This document shows positions 19,864 to 27,967 of a stretch of DNA of 35,881 nt, piece by piece. The DNA is from an uncultured Prevotellaceae bacterium. Lineage in GTDB: Bacteria > Bacteroidota > Bacteroidia > Bacteroidales > Bacteroidaceae. The position numbers were made by a program, and so were the translations under genes. The first letter of the stretch is position 1, and the number at the start of each line of letters is the position of its first letter. The notes beneath the pieces are model-generated. The model worked only from the letters and a program-made list of their open reading frames with translations. It did no database searches and was not told where the DNA came from. The stretch spans positions 1 to 35,881 of the forward strand of contig CAMKTN010000024.1 of NCBI GenBank assembly GCA_946415705.1, written 5' to 3'.

Positions 19864-21036
19864 ATGAAGAAACAGTTCACGCAGGAGAATATCATTTACT
19901 TGGTAGTGTGGGGTTTACTTTTCGTAGCCCCACTACTGAGTATGTATGTGCGCATAGCCAGCGACCCCAGCCTCGTCTTCAACTGGGCGGAGGTGTTGGT
20001 GGTGATGCGCCATTTCTTGCCGTTCCTCCTGCTCTTCCTCGTTCATAACTACCTGCTGGCACCCCTGTTGGTGCAGGGACGTAGGCGCACGGTGTATTTC
20101 TCCATCGTGGCTGTTATCATCGCCGTGTTCACCGTCTATCAGTGCAATAGCCGGCCTGGGGTGCCGATGGGTCCCCCTCAGCATCCTGACCAGGAGCAGG
20201 TCTTCTCCCACGAGCGTCCGCCTCATGATTTCTCCGAGCGCCCAGAGCGAGGCCCTCGACCAGATGGCATGAGAAGGCCCGGCGATGCGCCACCCCCGAT
20301 CATTGGCGAGCATGACATTATGGCTGTGGTGCTGCTGATCCTAATGTTCGCCGCCAATGTGGCTATCAAGGGTTACTACCGCAGCCGCAATGACCGCAAG
20401 CGTCTGGCCGTGCTGGAGCGCGAGAACCTGGAGCAGCAGTTGGAATACCTGCGCTATCAGATCAACCCGCACTTCTTCATGAACACGCTCAACAATATCC
20501 ACGCCTTGGTCGATATAGACCCCGAGCAAGCGAAGGAAACCATCGTGGAGCTGTCGAAGATGATGCGCTACGTGCTCTACGAGGGCAACAAACAGCGTGT
20601 GCCGCTCGGCCGCGAGCTGGAATTCATCCGCCACTATGTATCGCTGATGCAGCTGCGCTATACGGATAAGGTGAGCATCACGCTCGACCTGCCCGCCGAG
20701 GTGCCTGACCGACAGATGCCGCCGCTGCTGCTCATCACCTTTATCGAGAACGCCTTCAAACACGGCGTCAGCTACCAGAAACCGTCGTTCATCGATGTCA
20801 AGGTGACGGTGGACGATGGACAGCTGCTCTTCACCTGCCGAAACTCAAAGGCAAATGGACAATTGACAATGGAAAATGGACAATGTACAGTTGACAATGA
20901 GAAGCAGGGTGGCGTGGGACTTGCCAATGTGCGCAAGCGTCTGGAACTGCTCTACGGACACAGCTATACGCTCCATATCAACGAAACCGCTGACACCTAT
21001 CATGTGGAACTCAAGTTCCCATTGACCAATCCTTAA
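19864..21036 (+). CDS. LytS/YehU-type sensor histidine kinase
   Basis: 390 residues. Four membrane segments: about 10-30, 45-70, 76-93 and 150-170, with a Pro-rich, charged extracytoplasmic loop (about 95-148) that could be the sensing part. The His_kinase domain has the phospho-acceptor H203 in YQINPHFFMNTLNN. The ATPase domain has its N box at N296 (FIENAFKHG) and G box GGVGLANVRKRL (349-360). Between the two boxes, residues about 330-345 (NGQLTMENGQ, then CTVDN) come from a TGGACAA heptad array, an in-frame insertion into the ATP-lid region. Its partner is the LytTR regulator downstream. The TAA stop lies in a TAACCGC heptad array. Confidence 0.92.
   Translation: MKKQFTQENIIYLVVWGLLFVAPLLSMYVRIASDPSLVFNWAEVLVVMRHFLPFLLLFLVHNYLLAPLLVQGRRRTVYFSIVAVIIAVFTVYQCNSRPGVPMGPPQHPDQEQVFSHERPPHDFSERPERGPRPDGMRRPGDAPPPIIGEHDIMAVVLLILMFAANVAIKGYYRSRNDRKRLAVLERENLEQQLEYLRYQINPHFFMNTLNNIHALVDIDPEQAKETIVELSKMMRYVLYEGNKQRVPLGRELEFIRHYVSLMQLRYTDKVSITLDLPAEVPDRQMPPLLLITFIENAFKHGVSYQKPSFIDVKVTVDDGQLLFTCRNSKANGQLTMENGQCTVDNEKQGGVGLANVRKRLELLYGHSYTLHINETADTYHVELKFPLTNP
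20851..20901. repeat. TGGACAA heptads inside the kinase gene
   Basis: About six to seven degenerate 7-bp units (TGGACAA, TTGACAA, TGGAAAA, TGTACAG), read in frame between the N and G boxes. Confidence 0.88.
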
Positions 21037-21059
21037 CCGCTAACCGTTAACCGCTAAAC
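21033..21059 (+). repeat. TAACCGn heptads between kinase and regulator genes
   Basis: TTAACCGCTAACCGTTAACC and continuing. It supplies the TAA stop of the kinase and ends about 10 nt before the regulator ATG. Confidence 0.85.
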
Positions 21060-21069
21060 TCTTAAAACT

Positions 21070-21819
21070 ATGATCCGCTGTCTTGCCATAGATGATGAGC
21101 CGCTGGCTCTACGGCAATTAGTCTCGTACATCGGTAAAGTGCCGTTCCTCGAACTGGCCGGCCAATGCCAGAGTGCACTGGAGGCGCGTGCGTTCCTGGA
21201 ACACGACACCGTCGATGCCATCTTCTGCGACATCAATATGCCTGACCTCAATGGCATGGACTTCGTGAAATCGCTCGTGGCACCGCCTCTTGTCGTCTTC
21301 ACGACCGCTTACTCCGAGTACGCTGTCGAAGGCTTCCGCGTCAACGCTGTCGATTATCTGTTGAAGCCCTTCGGCTTGCAGGACTTCCTGCGGGCAGCCA
21401 ACAAGATCAAGGAGTTAAAGGAGTTGAAGGACGCAGCGCGACCTGCGGCTGCGGAAGCGAAAGGACAAAATCTAAGTGCTGCGGATTCAGCAGACACACT
21501 CTTCCTGAAAGCCGACTCGCGCATCCTCAAGGTTTCCATTTCCGATATCCGTTATGTGGAGGCGATGAGCGAGTACCTGAAGGTGTGGCTCGACAGCCAG
21601 CCCAAGCCCATCATCACCCTGCTGTCCATGAAGAAGATGGAGGAACGCCTGCCCGACACCTTCATGCGCATCCACCGCTCGTATATCGTGAATCTCACCA
21701 AGATTCGTGAGGTTAACAAAAACCGTGTTATCCTCGACGCCAGCGCTAACCTCCCCATTGGTGACCTCTACAAGGACGCTTTCCAGGCCTACGTAGATAC
21801 GAAGTTCTTAGGGAAGTAG
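21070..21819 (+). CDS. LytTR-family response regulator
   Basis: 249 residues. Receiver domain 1-118 with the acidic pocket D8-D9 (LAIDDEP), the phosphorylated Asp54 (FCDINMPD), T78/T79 (VFTTAYSEYAVEGF) and K98 (DYLLKPFG). Linker about 118-142 (KELKELKDAARPAAAEAKG) of low complexity. LytTR DNA-binding domain about 143-245 (FLKADSRILKVSISDIRYVEAMSEYLKVW, MRIHRSYIVNL). It is predicted to control genes on phosphorylation by the upstream kinase; since the pair is cotranscribed with the adhesin operon, autoregulation is likely. The last 31 bp overlap the 3' end of the convergent debranching-enzyme gene. Confidence 0.93.
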   Translation: MIRCLAIDDEPLALRQLVSYIGKVPFLELAGQCQSALEARAFLEHDTVDAIFCDINMPDLNGMDFVKSLVAPPLVVFTTAYSEYAVEGFRVNAVDYLLKPFGLQDFLRAANKIKELKELKDAARPAAAEAKGQNLSAADSADTLFLKADSRILKVSISDIRYVEAMSEYLKVWLDSQPKPIITLLSMKKMEERLPDTFMRIHRSYIVNLTKIREVNKNRVILDASANLPIGDLYKDAFQAYVDTKFLGK

Positions 21820-23921
21820 CGTCCCACAAGGACGATAATCGAGCGGGGGCCTACGAGCACCTCGTGCTGGTCTTCGATGCGGGGCTCTTTTCCGGGCTCG
21901 GAGATATCCTCGGGGGCTTCCATGCCGGTGTTGGCGAACACGTGCCAGACCATGCCTTCGGGCAGCTGCGGCAGCTCGAAGCCGTGCATCTCCCAGTGCA
22001 TGTTCATGGCAACGTAGATGAAGTCGTCGTGGGGGGCATATTTCCCATTGAGCATGAAGGCGAGGGTGAGGTTGTTGTGGCCTGCCCACGGCTGCCAGGC
22101 TTTTACGCCGTGCCAGGAGAAGTCGGGGTAGCCGAGGCCGAGGTAGTCGGTGTGGCTGAGGTGCTCCTCGTAGCGCAGCACCTTGTGCTGGCGGCGGAAC
22201 TGTATCATCTGTTTGAAGTAGCGGAAGATGTCGGCGTTCTTCTGCAGGTCGTTCCAGTCGAGCCAGGCGATTTCGTTGTCCTGGCAGTAGGCATTGTTGT
22301 TGCCCTGCTGTGAGTTGCCCATCTCGTCGCCGGAGAGGATCATGGGAATGCCCTGGCTGACCATGAGGAGTGTGATGGCGTTCTTCACCTGCTGGTGGCG
22401 CAAGCGGTTGATGTCGGCATCGTCGGTGGGGCCTTCGCAGCCGCAGTTCCAGCTGTTGTTGTGGTTATCGCCGTCGCGGTTGTCCTCGCCGTTGGCTTCG
22501 TTGTGTTTGTTGTTGTAGGAGAACAGGTCCATGAGCGTGAAGCCGTCGTGGGCGGTGACGAAGTTCACGCTGGCCTTGATGCCTCGTTTCTCTGCGGCGT
22601 AGAGGTCGGGGGAGCCGAGGATGCGCTCCTTGACATCGTCCAGCACCTCCGGGTCGCTCTTCAGGAAGCGGCGCACGCTGTCGCGGAACTTCCCGTTCCA
22701 CTCGGCCCATCGTCCCCACGAGGGGAAGGAGCCTACCTGGTAGAGGCCTCCGGCATCCCATGCCTCTGCGATGAGCTTTGTCTTGCCGAGCACCGGGTCA
22801 TGGGCCAGAGATTCCAGCAATGGCGGGTTGGACATGGGGTTGCCGTTCTGGTCGCGGCCGAGGATGGCGGCGAGGTCGAAGCGGAAACCATCGACATGGT
22901 AGTCGGTGACCCAGTAGCGCAGGCTCTCGACAATCATGTCGCGCACGTTCGGATTGTTGCAGTTCAGCGTGTTGCCGCAGCCGCTGAAGTTGAAGTAGTC
23001 GCCTTCGGGCGTGAGCATGTAATAGGTCTTGTTGTCGATGCCGCGATAGGAGATGTAGGGCCCCTGCTCGTTGCCTTCGGCCGTGTGGTTGAAGACCACG
23101 TCGAGGATCACCTCGATGCCGTTGGCGTGGAGGCACTTGATGAGGTTCTTCAGCTCATCCACCTGCATGGAGAAGCGCCCCGACGAAGCGTAGGCGGCCT
23201 TAGGGGCGAAGAAGCCCACATTGCTGTAGCCCCATAGGTTATAGAGCTGACGCCCATCGACCGGCGAGGTACGGGAGTTCTCGAACTCATCGAATTCATG
23301 GATAGGCATCAGTTCGACGCAGTTGACACCGAGCTCTTTCAGATAGGGTATCTTCTCCACGATGCCGGCAAACGTGCCCTTATGCTTCACGTCGGAGCCT
23401 GCGCCGCAGGTGAAGTTGCGCACGTGCATCTCATAGACGATGAGGTCGTTGACGGGTGTCTCCATCGGCAGGTCGTTCTCCCAGTCGAAGTCGTCGAAGA
23501 CGACGCGGGCGCGGTATTGGTAGAGGCTGTCCCAGTTGGGCTGCTTGCCCCACACGTCGCGCCCCACGATGAGTTTGGCGTAGGGGTCGAGCAGGATCTT
23601 CGACTTGTCGAAGCGATGTCCCTCCTCGGGCTGGAACGGCCCGTCCATTCGGAAACCGTACTCGATATTCTCGTAGTCCAGGTCGAAGACCATCATGGAG
23701 AACACGTTGCCCAGCCGGAACTCCTTGAAGAAGGGAATCTCAATGAAGGGCTTCTCCTCGCGGTTGCGGAAGAGCACCAGCGTGCAGGACGTGGCATAGC
23801 GGGAGTACACGGAGAAGTTCACCGCATTGCCGAAAACCGTTGCCCCGAAGGGATAAGGCCTGCCGTGGCGCAGCTTCAGCCCTTGGTACTCATGAGTGGG
23901 AAAGTGATCGACTCTGAACAT
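21789..23921 (-). CDS. glgX: Glycogen debranching enzyme, isoamylase/GlgX type (GH13_11)
   Basis: 710 residues from ATG 23921; a frame-compatible TTG 15 nt upstream lies within a repeat and is not used. N-terminal CBM48-like domain about 12-140 (GRPYPFGATVFGNAVNFSVYS), then the GH13 barrel with the conserved blocks DVVFNHT, nucleophile Asp349 (DGFRFDLA), acid Glu386 (LIAEAWDAGG) and transition-state Asp459 (TAHDG). The C-terminal beta domain ends VLVGPRSIIVLVGR. No signal peptide, so cytosolic: it hydrolyses alpha-1,6 branches of glycogen or limit dextrins. It is the last gene of a run amylase-STAS-debranching enzyme. Convergent with and overlapping the LytTR gene. Confidence 0.92.
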   Translation of the reverse strand: MFRVDHFPTHEYQGLKLRHGRPYPFGATVFGNAVNFSVYSRYATSCTLVLFRNREEKPFIEIPFFKEFRLGNVFSMMVFDLDYENIEYGFRMDGPFQPEEGHRFDKSKILLDPYAKLIVGRDVWGKQPNWDSLYQYRARVVFDDFDWENDLPMETPVNDLIVYEMHVRNFTCGAGSDVKHKGTFAGIVEKIPYLKELGVNCVELMPIHEFDEFENSRTSPVDGRQLYNLWGYSNVGFFAPKAAYASSGRFSMQVDELKNLIKCLHANGIEVILDVVFNHTAEGNEQGPYISYRGIDNKTYYMLTPEGDYFNFSGCGNTLNCNNPNVRDMIVESLRYWVTDYHVDGFRFDLAAILGRDQNGNPMSNPPLLESLAHDPVLGKTKLIAEAWDAGGLYQVGSFPSWGRWAEWNGKFRDSVRRFLKSDPEVLDDVKERILGSPDLYAAEKRGIKASVNFVTAHDGFTLMDLFSYNNKHNEANGEDNRDGDNHNNSWNCGCEGPTDDADINRLRHQQVKNAITLLMVSQGIPMILSGDEMGNSQQGNNNAYCQDNEIAWLDWNDLQKNADIFRYFKQMIQFRRQHKVLRYEEHLSHTDYLGLGYPDFSWHGVKAWQPWAGHNNLTLAFMLNGKYAPHDDFIYVAMNMHWEMHGFELPQLPEGMVWHVFANTGMEAPEDISEPGKEPRIEDQHEVLVGPRSIIVLVGRYFPKNFVST

Positions 23922-23951
23922 AGTTTCAGGCTTCAAGTTTCAGGCTTCAGG
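23922..23951 (-). repeat. TTTCAGG/CTTCAAG heptads between STAS and glgX
   Basis: Four 7-bp units (two 14-bp copies) fill the gap. They include the TGA stop of the STAS gene and end at the glgX ATG. Confidence 0.85.
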
Positions 23952-24264
23952 AGGTGGCTTCAATCGCCTTCATACAATCTTCCATGGTTTCGTAGATGTC
24001 GAAGAAGCTGGTGAAGCCCGTCACGTCCATGACATCTTTCACTTCAGCATTCACGCCGACGAGGTACAGCTTTATACCTTGGGCGGCGGTAGTCTTTTTT
24101 GCAAGGAGCAGCACGCGCAGTCCGGCACTGGAGACATAGTGGCAATCGGTCATATCAAGCACGACGTCGCTGCTTTTCTCGATAATGTCGATGAGGGCGT
24201 CCTGGGCTTCCAGGTAGTTTAAGGAGTCGAGCCTGGCCCCCAGTGTATAGGTTCCTATGTTCAT
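23947..24264 (-). CDS. STAS-domain protein (anti-sigma-factor antagonist type)
   Basis: 105 residues from the ATG at 24264 (MNIGTYTLGARLDSLN). A single STAS fold with the SpoIIAA/RsbV pattern VVLDMTDCHYVSSAGLRVLLLAKK, where the Ser of SSAG is the usual phosphorylation site, and the C-terminal FTSFFDIYETMEDCMKAI. Such proteins bind anti-sigma kinases or other partners in partner switching. No kinase or phosphatase partner lies in the window. It is sandwiched between two cytosolic alpha-glucan enzymes with gaps of 11 and 25 bp, so it should be expressed with them. A longer frame to 24306 would overlap the amylase gene and adds no conserved residues. Confidence 0.88.
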   Translation of the reverse strand: MNIGTYTLGARLDSLNYLEAQDALIDIIEKSSDVVLDMTDCHYVSSAGLRVLLLAKKTTAAQGIKLYLVGVNAEVKDVMDVTGFTSFFDIYETMEDCMKAIEATS

Positions 24265-24275
24265 GGCGTTATTAG

Positions 24276-25433
24276 TTAGAGATGACGCTGTGGCTCTACG
24301 GACCAATCCATGCAGTTGCGCACGCGAAGGTCGGCATAGGGTTCGGCGTTGAAAATCGAGGGGTTGTTGGTCATGTGTTGCTCCGTGCCATAGAGGTACG
24401 AGAACGGGCGCTGCAGCTCCCGCGTGAAATCAAGGGCTTCCTGCAGGAGCGTGCTGTCGTCGTGGCAGTCAAACAAGAAGCGGTCCGTGTCGTGGTTGTC
24501 CAGGAACAGGATGAGTTTGAAGTCGGCCGGGTACTTGGCGAAGTGTTCCTCCACCTTGCTGCGCAGCGTGGCGTTGCCCTTGATGCGCCGTCCGGCGTGA
24601 ACCTCTTCCAGCAGGATGTCGCGGTAGGCGAAGTCGAGGACGCCGTCCAGCGTGCCTACGTAGTCTGCCTGCACCTGCTCCTGGCTGAAGGGCTTCGTCG
24701 CCTGTGCCAGGAATTCGCTCAGCCGTTCCTCGTTCTTGAAATACAGCTGTCCGGCCAGCTGCGGGCAGATGCCGAAGGGCCATACCTCGCCGAAGACCAC
24801 AATCTCGCTGCGGATGGCCTGCAGGCTGTCGCGAAGAGTCTTCAGGAATGCGTGCGGCTGTCCCAGCGCGTGGTCGATGCGGAAGGCGTCCACCCCCATG
24901 CGGGCCAGCTTCTCGGCTTTGTCAACCATGAAACTAACCACTTCGGGATTCGTCAGATTGAACTTGGGCAGGTCGCCGAAACCCAGGAACGACACGAACT
25001 CATCGCTGCCCTCCTTCGTGTAGAAGAACCAGTCGCGGTGCTTGCCGCCGTTCTTGAGCAGCGATTGCTCAAAGATGGGAGCCTGGTACCAGCAATGGTT
25101 GGGCACGAAGTCGCAGATGATGCGCAGTCCCTTCTGGTGAGCCAAGTCCAGCAGCCGCTGGTAGTCCTCCCACGTGCCATAGTGGGGATCCACCTCCTCG
25201 AAGTTCAGCGTGTGGTAGCCGTGGTAGTTCGCCGTCTTGAAGATGGGCGAGAGCATGATGGCCGTGAAGCCGAGGTCCTTGATATAGTCGAGTTTCTCGA
25301 TGACCCCTTGCAGGTGTCCACCGCAAAACACGTTCTTGCTGGCGGGCGGTGTCTGCCATCCGCCATTGAAGCGGTCGATCAGTAGATGATAGATGCGGAT
25401 ATGGTCAAACCATGTGGTGTTAGGCTGTGTCAT
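24276..25433 (-). CDS. GH13 alpha-amylase-type enzyme, short form
   Basis: 385 residues, no signal peptide, so probably cytosolic. GH13 blocks in order: YHLLIDRFNGG near the start, GFTAIMLSPIFKT, CDFVPNHC (108-114), nucleophile Asp187 (GVDAFRIDHALG), acid Glu216 (VVFGEVWP), and Asp315 (FLDNHDTDRF). The protein ends about 70 residues after the last catalytic block, which leaves little or no room for the usual C-terminal beta domain. Substrate is probably maltodextrins or glycogen fragments, in keeping with the debranching enzyme two genes on. Transcribed from a promoter module (25478-25573) also found before two unrelated genes. Confidence 0.9.
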   Translation of the reverse strand: MTQPNTTWFDHIRIYHLLIDRFNGGWQTPPASKNVFCGGHLQGVIEKLDYIKDLGFTAIMLSPIFKTANYHGYHTLNFEEVDPHYGTWEDYQRLLDLAHQKGLRIICDFVPNHCWYQAPIFEQSLLKNGGKHRDWFFYTKEGSDEFVSFLGFGDLPKFNLTNPEVVSFMVDKAEKLARMGVDAFRIDHALGQPHAFLKTLRDSLQAIRSEIVVFGEVWPFGICPQLAGQLYFKNEERLSEFLAQATKPFSQEQVQADYVGTLDGVLDFAYRDILLEEVHAGRRIKGNATLRSKVEEHFAKYPADFKLILFLDNHDTDRFLFDCHDDSTLLQEALDFTRELQRPFSYLYGTEQHMTNNPSIFNAEPYADLRVRNCMDWSVEPQRHL

Positions 25434-25477
25434 AGTCTCAGTTAGTAGGTAAATGATGGTGTTCGGTTATCAGCGGA

Positions 25478-25573
25478 CAAATATACACATTATTTCCTTA
25501 CACACGCGCAAAAGGCAGGCGAATCTTGTCGCCCGCCTCGAAATTAAACGTTTGTTAACAGAAAATGTCCGCC
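25478..25573 (-). promoter_or_regulatory. Conserved promoter module, copy A (GH13 operon)
   Basis: Minus strand: TTAA-N7-TTAA dyad (25558-25544), a stem-loop with an internal mismatch (25537-25514) followed by TTTT, then GAAATAATGTG and -7 TATATTTG (25485-25478). Dyad to -7 distance is 58 nt. The hairpin could also end AlkZ-related transcription. Confidence 0.7.
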
Positions 25574-25581
25574 CTACACAC

Positions 25582-26250
25582 TCATTTCACCATCCGCAGC
25601 AGCTGTTTCCCGGTGGCCTCGGGGCATATCTGATGCAGGTGCTGCAAGATGCGTTCGAGGGATTCCTCGGCAGAGCGGTCGCAGGCGCAGGCCTCGCGGC
25701 CGTAGAGCTGTTCCGGTGTCGTGAGCAGCGACCACCCCCAACCGTATTCGCGGTTATGCCTGTCGCGTGGATACACGAAATCCTCCGTGACGATGCGCGT
25801 AGCCATCTGCAATCGGGTGACATAGCCGTCAAATCGGCTGCGCATCTTCGGCCCGTCGAAGCCGCACAAGGCACGCAGCTCACGCGTGATCAGGCTACCG
25901 TGCTCTGCCAGCGTCAGCAGAATCGTGTCCTCGATGCTCTCCTCAGCTGGCGCAGCGTGTATGCTGCGGCGGTAGTTGCAGAAGTCCGGCCACCATTCGC
26001 GGCTGATGAAGCCCGCCTTGCCGGCAAAGAACTTACCATATACGTGGCCCCCTTCCGTGATTACCTCACCCTTCCATTTCCACAGCGGCCAGTCCCAGCC
26101 CCCATCCGGGAACACCACATAGCGGCAGTCCTCATCCACCATCTCCTCCGCCGAGAAGCCCCTGATACCGCTGTCAAGCAACGGTAGGAACCCGATGCGG
26201 CTGATGAGCTCCATGAGCTCTGCGCTGTTATGAATCTCTTGGTAGTTCAC
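25582..26250 (-). CDS. AlkZ-related winged-helix protein
   Basis: 222 residues. The pattern EIHNSAELMELISRIGFLPLLDSGIRGFSAEE, then WDWPLWKWKGEV, VYGKFFAGKAGFISREWWPDF, NYRRS, ELRALCGF, FDGYVTRLQMATRIVTEDFVYP and EYGWGWSLLTTPE matches a Bacteroidetes/Firmicutes family annotated as AlkZ-related, distant kin of the YcaQ/AlkZ DNA glycosylases that unhook crosslinks. It is much shorter than true AlkZ and a glycosylase activity is not shown. It lies 53 bp after the GH43-SGNH gene on the same strand; a weak -7 (TATCTTCG) is present before its start, so it may be separately transcribed. No signal peptide. Confidence 0.72.
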   Translation of the reverse strand: MNYQEIHNSAELMELISRIGFLPLLDSGIRGFSAEEMVDEDCRYVVFPDGGWDWPLWKWKGEVITEGGHVYGKFFAGKAGFISREWWPDFCNYRRSIHAAPAEESIEDTILLTLAEHGSLITRELRALCGFDGPKMRSRFDGYVTRLQMATRIVTEDFVYPRDRHNREYGWGWSLLTTPEQLYGREACACDRSAEESLERILQHLHQICPEATGKQLLRMVK

Positions 26251-26303
26251 GTCAATCCTTTTTATCTTCTATTTCTGCCGCGAAGATACTTTCGTTATGA
26301 TGT

Positions 26304-27962
26304 TTATTCTGCCAACAACTTGTCGATGGCGGTCTTGATGAGCGCTTCCATGACGGCATAGCCGGCGGCGGTGGGGTGAACGCCGTCGTTGGTGTAGGCG
26401 GGGTTGAGTGCACGGTCTTCGCCGGTGACCATGTGGCTGTAGTAATCTACAAAGGTCAATCGCTTGCGGGCTGCATAATCGCGGATGCGGGCATTGAGGT
26501 TCTCGATCTTGGCCGGCGCGTCCTTGATGGCTGGATTCCAGCCGAAGCGCGCGGCGGGCAGCGTGGTGGTGAGTATGACCTTGATGTTGTTGGCCAGCGC
26601 CTGCTCCACCATGGACTCGATGTTGGCGAAGGTGCGATCCTCGTTGTAGGGGCATGTGTTTTCGGCAATGTCGTTGGTGGCGGTGTTGATGACCACAATC
26701 TGTGGCTTCAACTCAATGACATCAGCCCGGTAGCGCACCACAAACTGATAGGACGTCTGGCCGGATATACCCCGGTCGATGTAACCGTTCTGGCTGAAGA
26801 AGTCGGGGCGGATGTTGATCCATGAGTCTGTGATGCTGTTGCCGATGAAAACCACGCGGCGCTGCTCCTGTGGCAGCTGGCGTACACGGGCATTGTCCTC
26901 GGCATAGCGACGCAGGTTGCCGAACCTCCGTCTTTCTTCTTCGGATGATTGCAGCTCCGGCCAGCCGTCGGCAGTCCAGGAGATGGGGCGCTGGATGAGG
27001 AGGGCGGCGCCGTTCATGGTGGCGCTGTAGCCGTGACAGATGAAGATATCCTCGCCGTCGAAGGTGTAGGCGGCACAATGGCCTGCAGCCTCCCATTGCT
27101 TCTTGTCGCCCTCCAGGAAGAGTGTGCCGCCACCCTCGGCCATGTCCTTGCCGTTGCGGTCGAGGTAGGGGCCTTCGATGGTCTGGCTGCGGCCTACGGC
27201 CACGCGGTAGTTCGACTTGGGGCCGCGACAGCAGTAATCCCACGACACGAAGAGATAGTAGTAGCCTCCGTGCTTGAAGATGAAAGGAGCTTCGATGGCG
27301 TTGGTGCCGGCATAGCGCGATGTGGGATTGGGCTCCGTGGGCTTGTAGTCGGGGTGGTAGCGGCGGGCAATGGTTCGTGGCCATTTTCCATTATCCAGAT
27401 GCATCGTTGTGTCGAGGCGGGCCAGCTGTATGCCGTCCCAGAACGAGCCCCAGACGAGCCACGGCGTGTCGGTAGCGTCATCGATGACGATGCTGGGGTC
27501 GATGGCGTTCCAGTTGTCACGTTTCGAGCGCGAGGTCACGATGCAGCCCTCGTCCTTCCATAGGTTGGCAGCGAGCGAGCGGCTGCTGAGCAGGCCGATG
27601 GCCGAGCCGTTCTTGCCGAAGGTGGAACAGCTGTAGGCCAGCCACCAGCGGTTGTGCCACCGGATGACGTCGGGCGCCCACACATGGTTGCCAAAGCCCG
27701 GCACGGAGTCGGTGGTCCAGCCGGGGATGACGGTCATCACGGGCTGGCGCGACACCGCCCATGTCCGTCGGTCTTTCGAGGTCATTCGCTGGATGCCCAT
27801 GCCCGTGGAAAAGAGATAGTACGTGTCGCCCTCCTTGGCCATCACGGGGTCGTGTACCATGGGGGTATCGGTCTGGAAATGCTCGCCGCGCATGCGTTGC
27901 TGTGCTAGCGTCGTACTTGTAAGCCCCAGCAGGCAGAGGAGAATCGTCAGCAGTTGTTTCAT
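26304..27962 (-). CDS. Secreted fusion of GH43 arabinanase and SGNH/GDSL hydrolase
   Basis: 552 residues. Signal peptide 1-20 (LLCLLGLTSTTLAQ). The GH43 propeller (about 30-345) has D38 (VHDPVM), D155 (NAIDPSI) and E224 (AIEAPF), with GYYYLFVSWDYCCRGPKSNYRV typical of endo-1,5-alpha-L-arabinanases. Residues about 368-550 are an SGNH hydrolase with Ser376 (FIGNSITDSW), Gly401 (GISGQTS), Asn430 (NTATND) and the Asp526/His529 pair (NDGVHPTAAGY): all four blocks are present. Likely job: cutting the arabinan side chains of pectin and removing ester groups. The ATG is 5 nt after the patatin stop, so it is the last gene of a pectin-related operon. Confidence 0.88.
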   Translation of the reverse strand: MKQLLTILLCLLGLTSTTLAQQRMRGEHFQTDTPMVHDPVMAKEGDTYYLFSTGMGIQRMTSKDRRTWAVSRQPVMTVIPGWTTDSVPGFGNHVWAPDVIRWHNRWWLAYSCSTFGKNGSAIGLLSSRSLAANLWKDEGCIVTSRSKRDNWNAIDPSIVIDDATDTPWLVWGSFWDGIQLARLDTTMHLDNGKWPRTIARRYHPDYKPTEPNPTSRYAGTNAIEAPFIFKHGGYYYLFVSWDYCCRGPKSNYRVAVGRSQTIEGPYLDRNGKDMAEGGGTLFLEGDKKQWEAAGHCAAYTFDGEDIFICHGYSATMNGAALLIQRPISWTADGWPELQSSEEERRRFGNLRRYAEDNARVRQLPQEQRRVVFIGNSITDSWINIRPDFFSQNGYIDRGISGQTSYQFVVRYRADVIELKPQIVVINTATNDIAENTCPYNEDRTFANIESMVEQALANNIKVILTTTLPAARFGWNPAIKDAPAKIENLNARIRDYAARKRLTFVDYYSHMVTGEDRALNPAYTNDGVHPTAAGYAVMEALIKTAIDKLLAE

Positions 27963-27967
27963 GAGTC

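Noticed and set aside
21456..21500. Possible REP-like hairpin (TGCTGCGGATTCAGCA) in the LytTR linker
   Set aside because: It shares only TGCGGATT with the RAYT repeats and lacks the conserved tail; too weak to call a copy.
24282..25385. Open frame on the plus strand opposite the GH13 gene
   Set aside because: Shadow frame; no family features, and the GH13 catalytic blocks are on the minus strand.
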